A stretch of 27,705 bases of DNA from NCBI GenBank assembly GCA_025057695.1, contig JANWVB010000003.1, forward strand, positions 1-27,705, written 5' to 3'. The stretch comes from Patescibacteria group bacterium (GTDB taxonomy: Bacteria > Patescibacteriota > Microgenomatia > UBA8517). The notes below the pieces were generated by a model, which did not search any database, was not told the DNA's origin, and saw only the letters and a program-made list of their open reading frames with translations. This document shows, one piece after another, positions 9,497-15,986 of the stretch (its first letter is position 1; every line of letters begins with the position of its first letter). The position numbers and the translations under genes are program-made.

Positions 9497-9574
9497 TCTT
9501 TTGGAAGCAAGGAATTAATACTTAATACGTATTGCACGAAATTAGCTATTCTTGAGAAAAAAAATTGTATTAAA

Positions 9575-10423
9575 TTATAAAGCCAAAATAAATGCAAACA
9601 GAAGCACAAAAACACCAAGTGAAACAATGAGCAAAGTTAGCGTTGGAGTTCCGGCATCAGGCAAAGCTGCTTGTGTTGGAGTTGGTGTGGCAGTTGCGGT
9701 ATTTTGAACGATTGTGTTTGTTGGAGTTGAAGTGGATGTAATTGTTGCAGTTTGTGTTGGACTGGTGGTGTTAGTTGGTGTTGCAGTTGGAGAGTTGGTA
9801 ATTGTAGCAGTTGTTGTATGTGTTGGAGTTAGGGTATTAGTTGGTGTTAATGTTGGAGTGGCAGTGTGTGTTGGGGTTGGAGTCTTAGTTTTAGTTGGTG
9901 TTAATGTTGGAGTCTTTGTATGTGTTGGAGTTAACGTAGCGGTGCTGACTGTAAACACTAGCTTTTCGCATTGTCTACGAACTACGTTATTGTTGCAATC
10001 TTCTTTTTTCTCAGAAACGCCTCCCCATGATACACCTAAACTTTTTATTTCTAAATCTAACTGCCATTTTGCGCAAATCAAACCCAATCCTTTTTCAATA
10101 CTTGCTCCTGGATTAAGTTTTTCTGTTCCTGAAATATCTTGACAAACAGATTCATCCCAACAGTCTAAAAACCATTCTAAATCTACAGGCTTATCGGACT
10201 TGTTTTTAACGATAAAACTTTCAGGGTGATTCCAATTTCCTGATTTTGGTGTTATCTCAAGTGGTCCGGTATGGGCGCTTGACTTTTCAGGCGCTGTTGG
10301 AGCAATAGATGTGTTTCTGGATTGATACAGTTTTATAGCGGTAAAAATTGCTACCACCGAAAGAATTATGGTTGCCGAAACAACAAGCGCTGTAACAATT
10401 TTATTTACTGGTAATTTTTTCAT
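9575..10423 (-). CDS. Thr/Pro-stalk surface protein with C-terminal LPDAG-type anchor
   Basis: A 282-aa protein (from ATG 10423; the in-frame ATG 10429 is possible). An N-terminal membrane segment (KIVTALVVSATIILSVVAIF) is followed by a small globular domain with cysteines (residues ~50-160: FLDCWDESVC, LICAKW, EDCNN, RRQCE). A ~90-residue Thr/Pro/Ser stalk comes next, then LPDAGTPTLTLLIVSLG and a hydrophobic C terminus. The layout is that of a cell-surface protein. LPDAG resembles a sortase-type sorting motif, but the basic tail usual after the last hydrophobic segment is missing (it ends FAFILAL), so it may simply be membrane-anchored at both ends. The stalk is a likely O-glycosylation site (inference). 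Its ATG overlaps the upstream stop as ATGA, so translation is coupled to the 331-aa protein. Confidence 0.7.
   Translation of the reverse strand: MKKLPVNKIVTALVVSATIILSVVAIFTAIKLYQSRNTSIAPTAPEKSSAHTGPLEITPKSGNWNHPESFIVKNKSDKPVDLEWFLDCWDESVCQDISGTEKLNPGASIEKGLGLICAKWQLDLEIKSLGVSWGGVSEKKEDCNNNVVRRQCEKLVFTVSTATLTPTHTKTPTLTPTKTKTPTPTHTATPTLTPTNTLTPTHTTTATITNSPTATPTNTTSPTQTATITSTSTPTNTIVQNTATATPTPTQAALPDAGTPTLTLLIVSLGVFVLLFAFILAL
9664..9940 (-). repeat. Degenerate tandem repeat encoding the Thr/Pro stalk
   Basis: Degenerate short units encode TPT-, TLTPT- and TKTPT-like peptides about 15 times. On the plus strand this appears as a run of GTTGGTGTT/GTTGGAGTT-like units. Such tracts commonly change length by slippage and are prone to collapse in short-read assemblies. 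Confidence 0.75.
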
Positions 10424-11415
10424 AACCATCCTAATTGACTGTGATGAATTTCCGCTTTTACTTCAAAATTTGTTGTGTTAGACGGAATTGTGTATTCATA
10501 ATAAAACTCGGAAGTATTAGGTCTTAAATTAGTTGTTTCTGGTTTTTGCACACCGTTTATTGTGAACCTTGCTTTGTCAAAATTTCCAGATGTAGTTGTT
10601 CCACCTACACTAAATCTAACAACATCTCCAGCTTTAAGTTGTGAGAGTTGTTGCATATTCAATTGTTGCCAATTTTTGTCATAAGCAACAACGTTATTGC
10701 AAGAAGCTGAGATAGTGACTGGCGGTGTTGTCTCGGCTTGATAATTTCCTTCGTTTTGGCAATCAATAGTCCCACGCACTTTCCAAGTAAATCCTTGTTG
10801 TGACGGAACGCTAACGGTTCCTATTGTGGCTCCTTGTCCTGAATTTAGTTCGGGGACTGATAGAGTTGAAACTAGGGTGTTATTTATATAGACTTGAGCT
10901 TGTTGAGGGCGTTCATTGTATCTAGAACCGTTTTGAACGGTTACTACTCCTGTACGTGAGACATTAAACTTGTATTTCGAACAATCCCAAGCGCTACCTA
11001 TGTTTAATTGTTGTTTTTGCACTAAAATTACACTAGTTCCTATAGCTCCTATCATAAGTACTACCCCTAAAATTGTGGCGACTATTTTTATCCCTCCATA
11101 TTTTTTGGGAGTGTGGGGAGATTTTATTACACTTTGAAAGCCATTTTGCGTTTGCAAATCACTTGAAAAGCTGTTTGGAGATTGCGTTGGCAGTTCATTT
11201 AGTAAATCACTTGGTAAAGTTTGTGATTGTTCAGATAAAGTTTTATCTTTTAGATTATCGATTTTATTTGTCAAAAGTTGATTCGCACTTGATTTTGTTG
11301 TGTCGGTTTGCGCGGACAGTGTATTTTCATTGTTAGCATCACTGCTAGTCTCTAAGTTTAACCAATCATTTCTTAAATTATTGTTATTTGAATCTTGGGC
11401 AGAGTTACCTTGCAT
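10420..11415 (-). CDS. Single-pass membrane protein with extracytoplasmic beta-rich domain, unknown
   Basis: A 331-aa protein. Residues 1-105 are Ser/Asn/Thr/Gln-rich and probably disordered in the cytoplasm. A membrane segment follows (IKIVATILGVVLMIGAIGTSVILV, about 109-132), then ~195 extracytoplasmic residues. These begin SAWDCSKYKFNVSRTGVVTV and show alternating beta-strand patterns and two later Cys (TIDCQN, ISASCNN), suggesting two Ig-like or beta-sandwich modules. I recognise no named family, although similarly organised proteins are common in Microgenomates genomes. It has its own candidate promoter (11471-11500) and is followed by the Thr/Pro-stalk gene through an ATGA overlap, so the two are probably made and displayed together. 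It ends in TGA. Confidence 0.65.
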   Translation of the reverse strand: MQGNSAQDSNNNNLRNDWLNLETSSDANNENTLSAQTDTTKSSANQLLTNKIDNLKDKTLSEQSQTLPSDLLNELPTQSPNSFSSDLQTQNGFQSVIKSPHTPKKYGGIKIVATILGVVLMIGAIGTSVILVQKQQLNIGSAWDCSKYKFNVSRTGVVTVQNGSRYNERPQQAQVYINNTLVSTLSVPELNSGQGATIGTVSVPSQQGFTWKVRGTIDCQNEGNYQAETTPPVTISASCNNVVAYDKNWQQLNMQQLSQLKAGDVVRFSVGGTTTSGNFDKARFTINGVQKPETTNLRPNTSEFYYEYTIPSNTTNFEVKAEIHHSQLGWL

Positions 11416-11470
11416 ATATTACATTCTAAACAAAGAAGAAAACAAAACTTAAGATTGTTAATCAAATCTA

Positions 11471-11500
11471 ATCATAATCAAAAAACAAACTTAGCGTCAA
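11471..11500 (-). promoter_or_regulatory. Candidate promoter for the 331-aa/Thr-Pro-stalk gene pair
   Basis: On the minus strand TTGACG (complement of 11495-11500), an 18-base spacer and TATGAT (complement of 11471-11476) give a good sigma-70-type match. The -35 lies inside the 3' arm of the hairpin that follows the FN3-like gene, so terminator and promoter would share bases. Confidence 0.4.
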
Positions 11501-11515
11501 CATGAAATCGTCGCT
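11480..11515 (-). terminator. Possible intrinsic terminator after the FN3-like gene
   Basis: Immediately after the stop at 11517, the minus strand reads AGCGACGAT-TTCAT-GTTGACGCT (11515-11493). This is a 9-position stem with one A·A mismatch and two G·T pairs, followed by AAGTTTGTTTTTT. The stem is imperfect and only moderately GC-rich, so termination could be partial. Confidence 0.35.
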
Positions 11516-11516
11516 T

Positions 11517-12209
11517 TTATTCCAAAAACACATTCATGTTCTGCGCAAGAATGGGAACTGTTCTGATTTCTTTAGAAGAATTGTAGGCGTATACTTTTAT
11601 ATCTAGTACTGTTTTTTGTTCATCCATTACTATATGATTAGATAAGCTTTGTGTTCGTGCTTGAGAAATATCAATACTCCATTTGCCTTCATAATCTGAG
11701 ATTGTAGAAAGAGGACTACTGCCTGAAACATAAACTAGTATTACGGCATTTTCTATTGGTTCGTTGTCTTTTGAAAATATTTGTCCGTTAATAAAGTAAC
11801 TTTTAACTTGGTCTTTTGCTTTTTGCGCTGTTTTGAAATTCCAAGCTTTATTTTTAAATTCATTTCCATTTACAAAAATAGAAAATTCATACAAACTAGA
11901 AGCACTAAGCGATTCTATTTCAACAGAGTTTATAATCTTAGGTTTAGTGTAATTTGGTAAGGCAACTTTCGTGGATCCAGAATTTACATCATTGAATTTA
12001 ACAAACCCAGTCGAGGGTGCTTGTGTTTTCCAACTAATTGTTACAGAATTTTCATTTATGTTTGTAACCCAGACTTGAGTGATTTCCGTTTTAGGATCGG
12101 CGCGTAGTCTAAAAACAACTTTTTGTTGCAACATAGTAATTCCTGAAGCAATGCCAAACAAAAGCAAAAATACTCCAAAAAAAACTACCAACTGGTTTTT
12201 ATTTTTCAT
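11517..12209 (-). CDS. Membrane-anchored FN3-like plus carboxypeptidase-regulatory-like surface protein
   Basis: A 230-aa protein with an N-terminal signal anchor (VVFFGVFLLLFGIASGITML, about 8-27). A fibronectin type III-like module (about 40-128) has the patterns TQVWVTNINENSVTISWKT, STGFVKF, ESLSASSLYEFSIFV and the closing WNFKTA. A second beta domain (about 138-225) begins INGQIFSKDNEPIENAVI and contains SDYEGKWSIDI, matching the carboxypeptidase regulatory-like/CnaB-like fold. It probably sits outside the membrane as an adhesive or structural module. Proteins with this anchor followed by FN3 are frequent in Microgenomates. The start lies 9 bases after the 97-aa gene, in the pilN-pilO operon. 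Confidence 0.65.
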   Translation of the reverse strand: MKNKNQLVVFFGVFLLLFGIASGITMLQQKVVFRLRADPKTEITQVWVTNINENSVTISWKTQAPSTGFVKFNDVNSGSTKVALPNYTKPKIINSVEIESLSASSLYEFSIFVNGNEFKNKAWNFKTAQKAKDQVKSYFINGQIFSKDNEPIENAVILVYVSGSSPLSTISDYEGKWSIDISQARTQSLSNHIVMDEQKTVLDIKVYAYNSSKEIRTVPILAQNMNVFLE

Positions 12210-12218
12210 GGTATTATT

Positions 12219-12512
12219 TCATTGTTCATTCAGCTTAATCTCAGATTTTTGCGATCTGTTTTGTAGTAAGTTTTGATTTACCGAATTTGTTAATGGCAAA
12301 GTTTCACCTTTCTGATAAAATTCTTTGCTCGCAATTGTGTTTAAGAGTGCTAGATCGATTCCGGGGTTTAGAGGATTTAGTATTTCCTCTGGAATATTAA
12401 CAGGTGATACTTTTTTTAGTGTTGAGTAAATGCCATAAAAGACCCAAAAAACAATAGTGATTGTTGTTAAAACGACAAGTCCTACTAGCTTAGGAGGTTT
12501 GGGTTTTTGCAT
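12219..12512 (-). CDS. Small single-pass membrane protein in the pilN/pilO operon
   Basis: A 97-aa protein. A short Lys/Pro-rich N terminus (QKPKPPK) precedes one membrane helix (LVGLVVLTTITIVFWVFYGIYSTL, about 9-32), and the C-terminal ~60 residues are polar. No family is recognised. Its place right after pilO (about 1 base) and before the FN3-like gene (9 bases) is where pilP-like lipoproteins lie in type IV pilus operons. However, there is no lipobox Cys and no clear PilP similarity. A component of the same inner-membrane complex is a fair inference. Confidence 0.6.
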   Translation of the reverse strand: MQKPKPPKLVGLVVLTTITIVFWVFYGIYSTLKKVSPVNIPEEILNPLNPGIDLALLNTIASKEFYQKGETLPLTNSVNQNLLQNRSQKSEIKLNEQ

Positions 12513-12513
12513 A

Positions 12514-13215
12514 TTAATTTATTTTTTTAGGCAAATTATCATTTTTAGTATATGGCAGATATAGTTTTATATTCAACATAAGATTTTTGTTTTCCTTGTC
12601 TTTAACACTAGCAGTGTTTATTTGTGTAATTATTAAAGGCAATCTTTGTTTTTCAAGATCTGATAAAAAATTTTGTATGGATAAATATTCATTAAGAGGA
12701 ACTTTTGCCACAACTGTAGTTTCCAAATAATAAACATTTTTGCTAGAGTTCTCAGGTAAGTTTATTTCATCAGCTTTACTTTCTGTTGATTGGTTATTTG
12801 TACCTAAAATCAAGGATCTCTCGATTGAAATATTGCTAATTGCCACATTGTGCTTGGCAGACAAACCTTCAATTTGTCTTATTATTGTTTCCGGATATGC
12901 TCCTGTTGGCACAGACTCAAAAACAAGCTTTATCTTGGACATCTCCCTGTCATATAAAATCTGAGCCTGTGTTATGCTTTGTATTTTTTTGTCCATTGTG
13001 TTGATAATTTGTGTGTTTGTATCGATTTCTTTTATAAGTTGAGTTATTGTTGTGAGAGTTGGCTTCAACGCAAAAAGAGAAAATATTGAGATTGCAATTA
13101 GGGACAGGATTATTTCCAGGTAATTTATTAGGTCGTCTCTATTTTTGTACTGAGATATTATGTGTGAAAAGTAAGATCTATATCTTTGGTAGTTTTTTCT
13201 CCAAACAGGTATCAT
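12514..13215 (-). CDS. pilO: PilO-like inner-membrane protein
   Basis: A 233-aa protein with the PilO layout: a short cytoplasmic N terminus, one membrane helix (YLEIILSLIAISIFSLFAL, about 32-50), a coiled-coil stretch (LTTITQLIKEIDTNTQIINTMDKKIQ, about 54-80) and a periplasmic-type alpha/beta domain. In that domain, EYLSIQNFLSDLEKQRLPLIITQI is the typical PilO core. PilO pairs with PilN to link the pilus motor to the outer parts of the machine. It overlaps pilN by the ATGA at 13212-13215, so translation is coupled. Sequence similarity in this family is low; the call rests on layout, the core segment and the pilN neighbour. Confidence 0.7.
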   Translation of the reverse strand: MIPVWRKNYQRYRSYFSHIISQYKNRDDLINYLEIILSLIAISIFSLFALKPTLTTITQLIKEIDTNTQIINTMDKKIQSITQAQILYDREMSKIKLVFESVPTGAYPETIIRQIEGLSAKHNVAISNISIERSLILGTNNQSTESKADEINLPENSSKNVYYLETTVVAKVPLNEYLSIQNFLSDLEKQRLPLIITQINTASVKDKENKNLMLNIKLYLPYTKNDNLPKKIN

Positions 13216-13793
13216 AACTTTTGAATATTGTCAGTAGTTAAATTTTTTATTCCGATTTCAAAGTTTAAAATAGATATGTCTTTTTCGTTTGTTTTTATAT
13301 TTAACAAAGATGCATCATTGAAAAATTGCCTGGATTGGATATTTGTTATTAATTGCTGTATGCTTACTTCGTTAGGTGAAACTCCTTCTAAATTTAGACC
13401 AGTTTTGGCAGAGTAGTTTATAGATGTAAGATATACATCTGCTGGCAGGCTTGAGGTTATCTCATTAAACCAATTTGATTTTTGATGGCTGTTATCTGTT
13501 ATATTTTTATATATCTCCAGTTTTGATTGCAAATCTCTAAACTCACGTTCAAAATCAAGCGTTGCGCTTATGGCGGCTTTTTTATTTGAAATTTCATCTT
13601 TTTGGTCGTTGATTTTTGCGTCAAGCCAGAATCTGGATAGAAACGCGATCATTACAAGAAGTTCTGTGATGATAACTATTATTCTGAATGTAGATGCTGT
13701 CCAAGAAAGAATTCTGCCTGCGACAGTTTGAGAGAAACTTTTGCTTGGCAGTAAGTTTATATCAGAACTTCTTTTTTTGGCTTTTGATGGCAT
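13212..13793 (-). CDS. pilN: PilN-like type IV pilus assembly protein
   Basis: A 193-aa protein. The N terminus carries the DINLLP motif (residues ~10-15), which in characterised systems docks onto cytoplasmic PilM. A membrane helix follows (FRIIVIITELLVMIAFLSRFWL, about 36-57), then a coiled coil (AKINDQKDEISNKKAAISATLDFEREFRDLQ, shown here only as its span ~58-90). The PilN core holds WFNEITSSLPADVYLTSINY and LEGVSPNEVSIQQLITNI. Length and order match PilN. No pilM, pilB, pilC, pilQ or pilin gene is in this window, so the rest must be elsewhere or absent. It is the first gene of the envelope block and lies downstream of rpsT with its own candidate promoter. Confidence 0.78.
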   Translation of the reverse strand: MPSKAKKRSSDINLLPSKSFSQTVAGRILSWTASTFRIIVIITELLVMIAFLSRFWLDAKINDQKDEISNKKAAISATLDFEREFRDLQSKLEIYKNITDNSHQKSNWFNEITSSLPADVYLTSINYSAKTGLNLEGVSPNEVSIQQLITNIQSRQFFNDASLLNIKTNEKDISILNFEIGIKNLTTDNIQKL

Positions 13794-13822
13794 AGCGAAT
13801 CGTAAAGATCAAGAATGTTTTT

Positions 13823-13850
13823 CTTATAAAATCAATATATCAAAACACAA
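13823..13850 (-). promoter_or_regulatory. Candidate promoter for the pilN-pilO operon
   Basis: Minus strand TTGTGT (complement of 13845-13850), a 16-base spacer and TATAAG (complement of 13823-13828). The start would fall near 13816, giving a leader of about 20-25 bases before ATG 13793. Confidence 0.35.
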
Positions 13851-13864
13851 AAACCAAAGTAAAT

Positions 13865-13882
13865 GATAGAAATTATTCTATC
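13865..13882. repeat. Perfect inverted repeat between rpsT and pilN
   Basis: GATAGAA-ATTA-TTCTATC, a perfect 7-bp stem with a 4-base loop. On the minus strand it is preceded, not followed, by a T-run, so it is not a classical terminator for rpsT. It lies just upstream of the pilN promoter and could be an operator or an mRNA 3'-end stabilising hairpin. Confidence 0.4.
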
Positions 13883-13898
13883 TAAAAAAATGAAGCGC

Positions 13899-14123
13899 TT
13901 AAGATGAAAAAGAACTTTTAATTCTATCGGCTTTTTTGGTGTGAATTACATGTTTTTTTGCCGCCTTGTCCGCGAGCGAATAGACCAAAGAGATATCTTT
14001 CTTGTTTTTTGTTTTCTTTGCCTTACGGATTGCAATCTCAAGCTTTGCAATCGTAGCTTTATTTTGTATTGCTTTTTTTTGAGATGATCGAAGCGCCCTT
14101 TTTGCTGTTTTTGTTACTGGCAT
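13899..14123 (-). CDS. rpsT: Small ribosomal subunit protein bS20
   Basis: A 74-aa, strongly basic protein of the S20 family, which binds 16S rRNA early in 30S assembly. The RSSQKKAIQNKATIAKLEIAIRKA-type helix and the later SLADKAAKKHVIHTKKADRIKS segment match the two long helices of S20. E. coli S20 is 87 aa, so this copy is slightly short at both ends, as is common in CPR. No Shine-Dalgarno precedes ATG 14123. The gene is divergent from murJ, with a good promoter in the shared 80-base gap. Confidence 0.9.
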   Translation of the reverse strand: MPVTKTAKRALRSSQKKAIQNKATIAKLEIAIRKAKKTKNKKDISLVYSLADKAAKKHVIHTKKADRIKSSFSS

Positions 14124-14161
14124 AGATAAATTTGTTTAGTACTTTATTTGTACATTTACCG

Positions 14162-14190
14162 AGTATAATTCAACAAGAGTTAAATATCAA
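14162..14190 (-). promoter_or_regulatory. rpsT promoter
   Basis: Minus strand TTGATA (complement of 14185-14190), exactly 17 bases, then TATACT (complement of 14162-14167). Predicted leader of about 30 bases to ATG 14123. Its -10 shares four bases with the murJ -10 on the other strand. Confidence 0.6.
14164..14169 (+). promoter_or_regulatory. murJ promoter -10 hexamer
   Basis: A consensus TATAAT at 14164-14169 with no convincing -35. The start near 14176 lies downstream of the TTG at 14132 and upstream of ATG 14204, which argues for ATG 14204 as the murJ start. Confidence 0.5.
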
Positions 14191-14203
14191 CAACTTGGAT
14201 TTT

Positions 14204-15928
14204 ATGAGAGGGTTAATAGCTAAAAGCAAGAACTTTTTATCGTCTTCTCAAGATACGGTTTTTTCCGCGGCAGGAATAATCATGTTTATGATTGTCGCCT
14301 CAAAAATTCTTGGGCTTGTTAGAAACACAATATTACTTGAGCTTTTCCCGGCGGAGGAAGTTTCGCTTTTTTTTGCGGCATTCAGATTGCCGGATACCAT
14401 ATTTGAAGTTTTAGTTTTTGGGACATTCTCTTCAGCTTTTATTCCTGTTTTCACAAAAGCCATGAAAAAAGATAAATCTTGTGCTTGGAATGTTGCTTCA
14501 ACAGTTATGAATTGGGGGGTGGTAATTTTTGGCATTATTGGAGTATTGGTTGCAATCTTTGCTGATAATATTTACCAAATTGTCGCGCCTGGCTATACTG
14601 AAGCACAAAGACAAATTATTGTTGATCAAGCAAGAATACTGTTGATTGCGCAAGTATTTTTTGTGGCGAGTTATGTTTTGACTGGGGTATTGGAGTCTTT
14701 AAGAAGATTTTTAATTCCCGCTTTGGCCCCAATTTTTTATAATGCAGGCATTGTTTTAACGACTTATTTTTTGGCAAAAGATTTTGGACTAATGGCACCA
14801 ACTTATGGGGTATTATTGGGTGCGATTGCTCATTTTGCGATTCAATTGCCACTTGCTGTTAAGTTGGGTTTCCGAATTAATTTGAAATTTAATATAACCG
14901 GAGAAGTTAAAAATATTGGCAAGCTCGCAACTCCCAGATTAATAGAAACTATCTTTATTCAATTTTCAAAAATGGTTGAACTTTTTTTAGCTTCGCTTGT
15001 GTCTACTGCGTCTTATGCGTATTTTTATCTTGGTAACACTTTGCAATCTCTTCCCGTTGGACTTTTCGGCATATCAATAGCCAAAGCGGCCTTGCCTACC
15101 TTGTCGGATTTATCTGATGACTTTTCTAAATTTAGGCAGATGTTAAACAAATTACTTTCTCATGTTATCTTTTTTATTGTTCCATTTGCAGTGATGATGA
15201 TAGTGCTTCGCGTTCCAATTGTAAGAATTGTTTACGGGCGCGAGCTTTTTGATTGGCAGTCTACGTATCAGACTAGTCTAGTCTTGTCCGCATTTGCTGT
15301 GGGAATTTTATCGCAAGCGGGAATTGCGCTTTTGTCTAGAGCGTTTTATGCGTTGCATGACACAAAGACTCCAGTCGTTGTCGCAATTATCACAATACTT
15401 AGCATCATATTGGTAAATTTTATTTTGATTAAAGTTTTAAATGTGGATGTTTGGGGGTTGGCGGCTTCTTATTCTTTTTGTATAACTTTTCAATTTGTGG
15501 CTCTTTATGTACTTTTGTTTAAAAGGCTTGGTGGAATCAAAGTTGTTGATATTATTCCAATTTTGCAATCTTTGTTTGCCGGAATTATTTCAGGTTTTGT
15601 CATGTTTTTTCTACTTAAGTTTTTTGACAGGTCTGTATGGATTAAGAAGATATCTTTTCTTGGACAGTTGGATATTGTTCAAAATATTCCCTTTGAAATT
15701 TTTGTTTTGGATACAAGATATACAAATAATTTATTAGCGCTGACATTTTTTGTTAGCATAATTGGTATTTTTACATATTTATTATGCGCTTTTTTAGTTG
15801 GTTCAAAAGAAGTTGGTTCTTCTGTTTCTTGTTTTTTGCAGATGGTTAAACGCAAAAAGCAAAAGCAGACGCTTGCGAAAGATACTGAAACAATAACTCC
15901 CACATCAGGCGATTCAATTTTAAGTTGA
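14204..15928 (+). CDS. murJ: MurJ/MviN-family lipid II flippase
   Basis: A 574-aa polytopic membrane protein of the MurJ (MOP superfamily) type, which moves lipid II across the membrane for peptidoglycan synthesis. Family signatures are SKILGLVRNTILLELFP, FFAAFRLPDTIFEVLVFGTFSSAFIPVF, the PRLIETIFIQFSKMVELFLAS segment, YFYLGNTLQSLPVGLFGISIAKAALP and the RAFYALHDTKTPV motif. The frame extends back to TTG 14132, but I start at ATG 14204 because the encoded MRGLIAKSKNFLSS begins like other MurJ proteins and the only good -10 lies between the two codons. An extra ~55-residue loop (WIKKISFLGQLDIVQNIPFE and neighbours) precedes the last helix, and the tail is basic. It stops 8 bases before the hrcA promoter. 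Confidence 0.9.
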   Translation: MRGLIAKSKNFLSSSQDTVFSAAGIIMFMIVASKILGLVRNTILLELFPAEEVSLFFAAFRLPDTIFEVLVFGTFSSAFIPVFTKAMKKDKSCAWNVASTVMNWGVVIFGIIGVLVAIFADNIYQIVAPGYTEAQRQIIVDQARILLIAQVFFVASYVLTGVLESLRRFLIPALAPIFYNAGIVLTTYFLAKDFGLMAPTYGVLLGAIAHFAIQLPLAVKLGFRINLKFNITGEVKNIGKLATPRLIETIFIQFSKMVELFLASLVSTASYAYFYLGNTLQSLPVGLFGISIAKAALPTLSDLSDDFSKFRQMLNKLLSHVIFFIVPFAVMMIVLRVPIVRIVYGRELFDWQSTYQTSLVLSAFAVGILSQAGIALLSRAFYALHDTKTPVVVAIITILSIILVNFILIKVLNVDVWGLAASYSFCITFQFVALYVLLFKRLGGIKVVDIIPILQSLFAGIISGFVMFFLLKFFDRSVWIKKISFLGQLDIVQNIPFEIFVLDTRYTNNLLALTFFVSIIGIFTYLLCAFLVGSKEVGSSVSCFLQMVKRKKQKQTLAKDTETITPTSGDSILS

Positions 15929-15936
15929 ATAAACAC

Positions 15937-15965
15937 TTGACAATTTTTAGCACTCAAAATATACT
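15937..15965 (+). promoter_or_regulatory. hrcA-grpE-dnaK promoter
   Basis: TTGACA (15937-15942), 17 bases, TATACT (15960-15965): a near-perfect housekeeping sigma promoter. The start near 15972 gives a leader of about 15 bases to ATG 15987, which makes the in-frame TTG at 15975 an unlikely start. Confidence 0.8.
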
Positions 15966-15973
15966 AGTGCTAA
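15947..15973 (+). promoter_or_regulatory. CIRCE operator (HrcA binding site)
   Basis: TTAGCACTC, 9 bases, TAGTGCTAA: 17 of 18 arm positions match the CIRCE consensus TTAGCACTC-N9-GAGTGCTAA. It covers the promoter spacer, the -10 and the expected start point, so bound HrcA would block RNA polymerase directly. Confidence 0.93.
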
Positions 15974-15986
15974 ATTGTGTCGACTT

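Noticed and set aside
9497..9574. Palindrome AATACGTATT upstream of the 544-aa membrane protein
   Set aside because: Ten bases in an AT-rich gap, no matching promoter spacing and no second copy seen; could be chance.
9714..10142. A 142-codon Val/Gly-rich open frame on the plus strand
   Set aside because: It is the complement of the Thr/Pro stalk repeat; low-complexity VGV units arise because ACT/ACA/CCA codons read backwards give Val and Gly. No start signal or family.
13891..13900. AAGCGCTT followed by a T-run at the rpsT stop as a terminator
   Set aside because: A gapless 8-base palindrome cannot form a stable hairpin with a normal loop.
14132..14203. TTG start giving a 598-aa MurJ
   Set aside because: The only good -10 (TATAAT 14164-14169) lies downstream of that codon, and the added residues do not look like MurJ.
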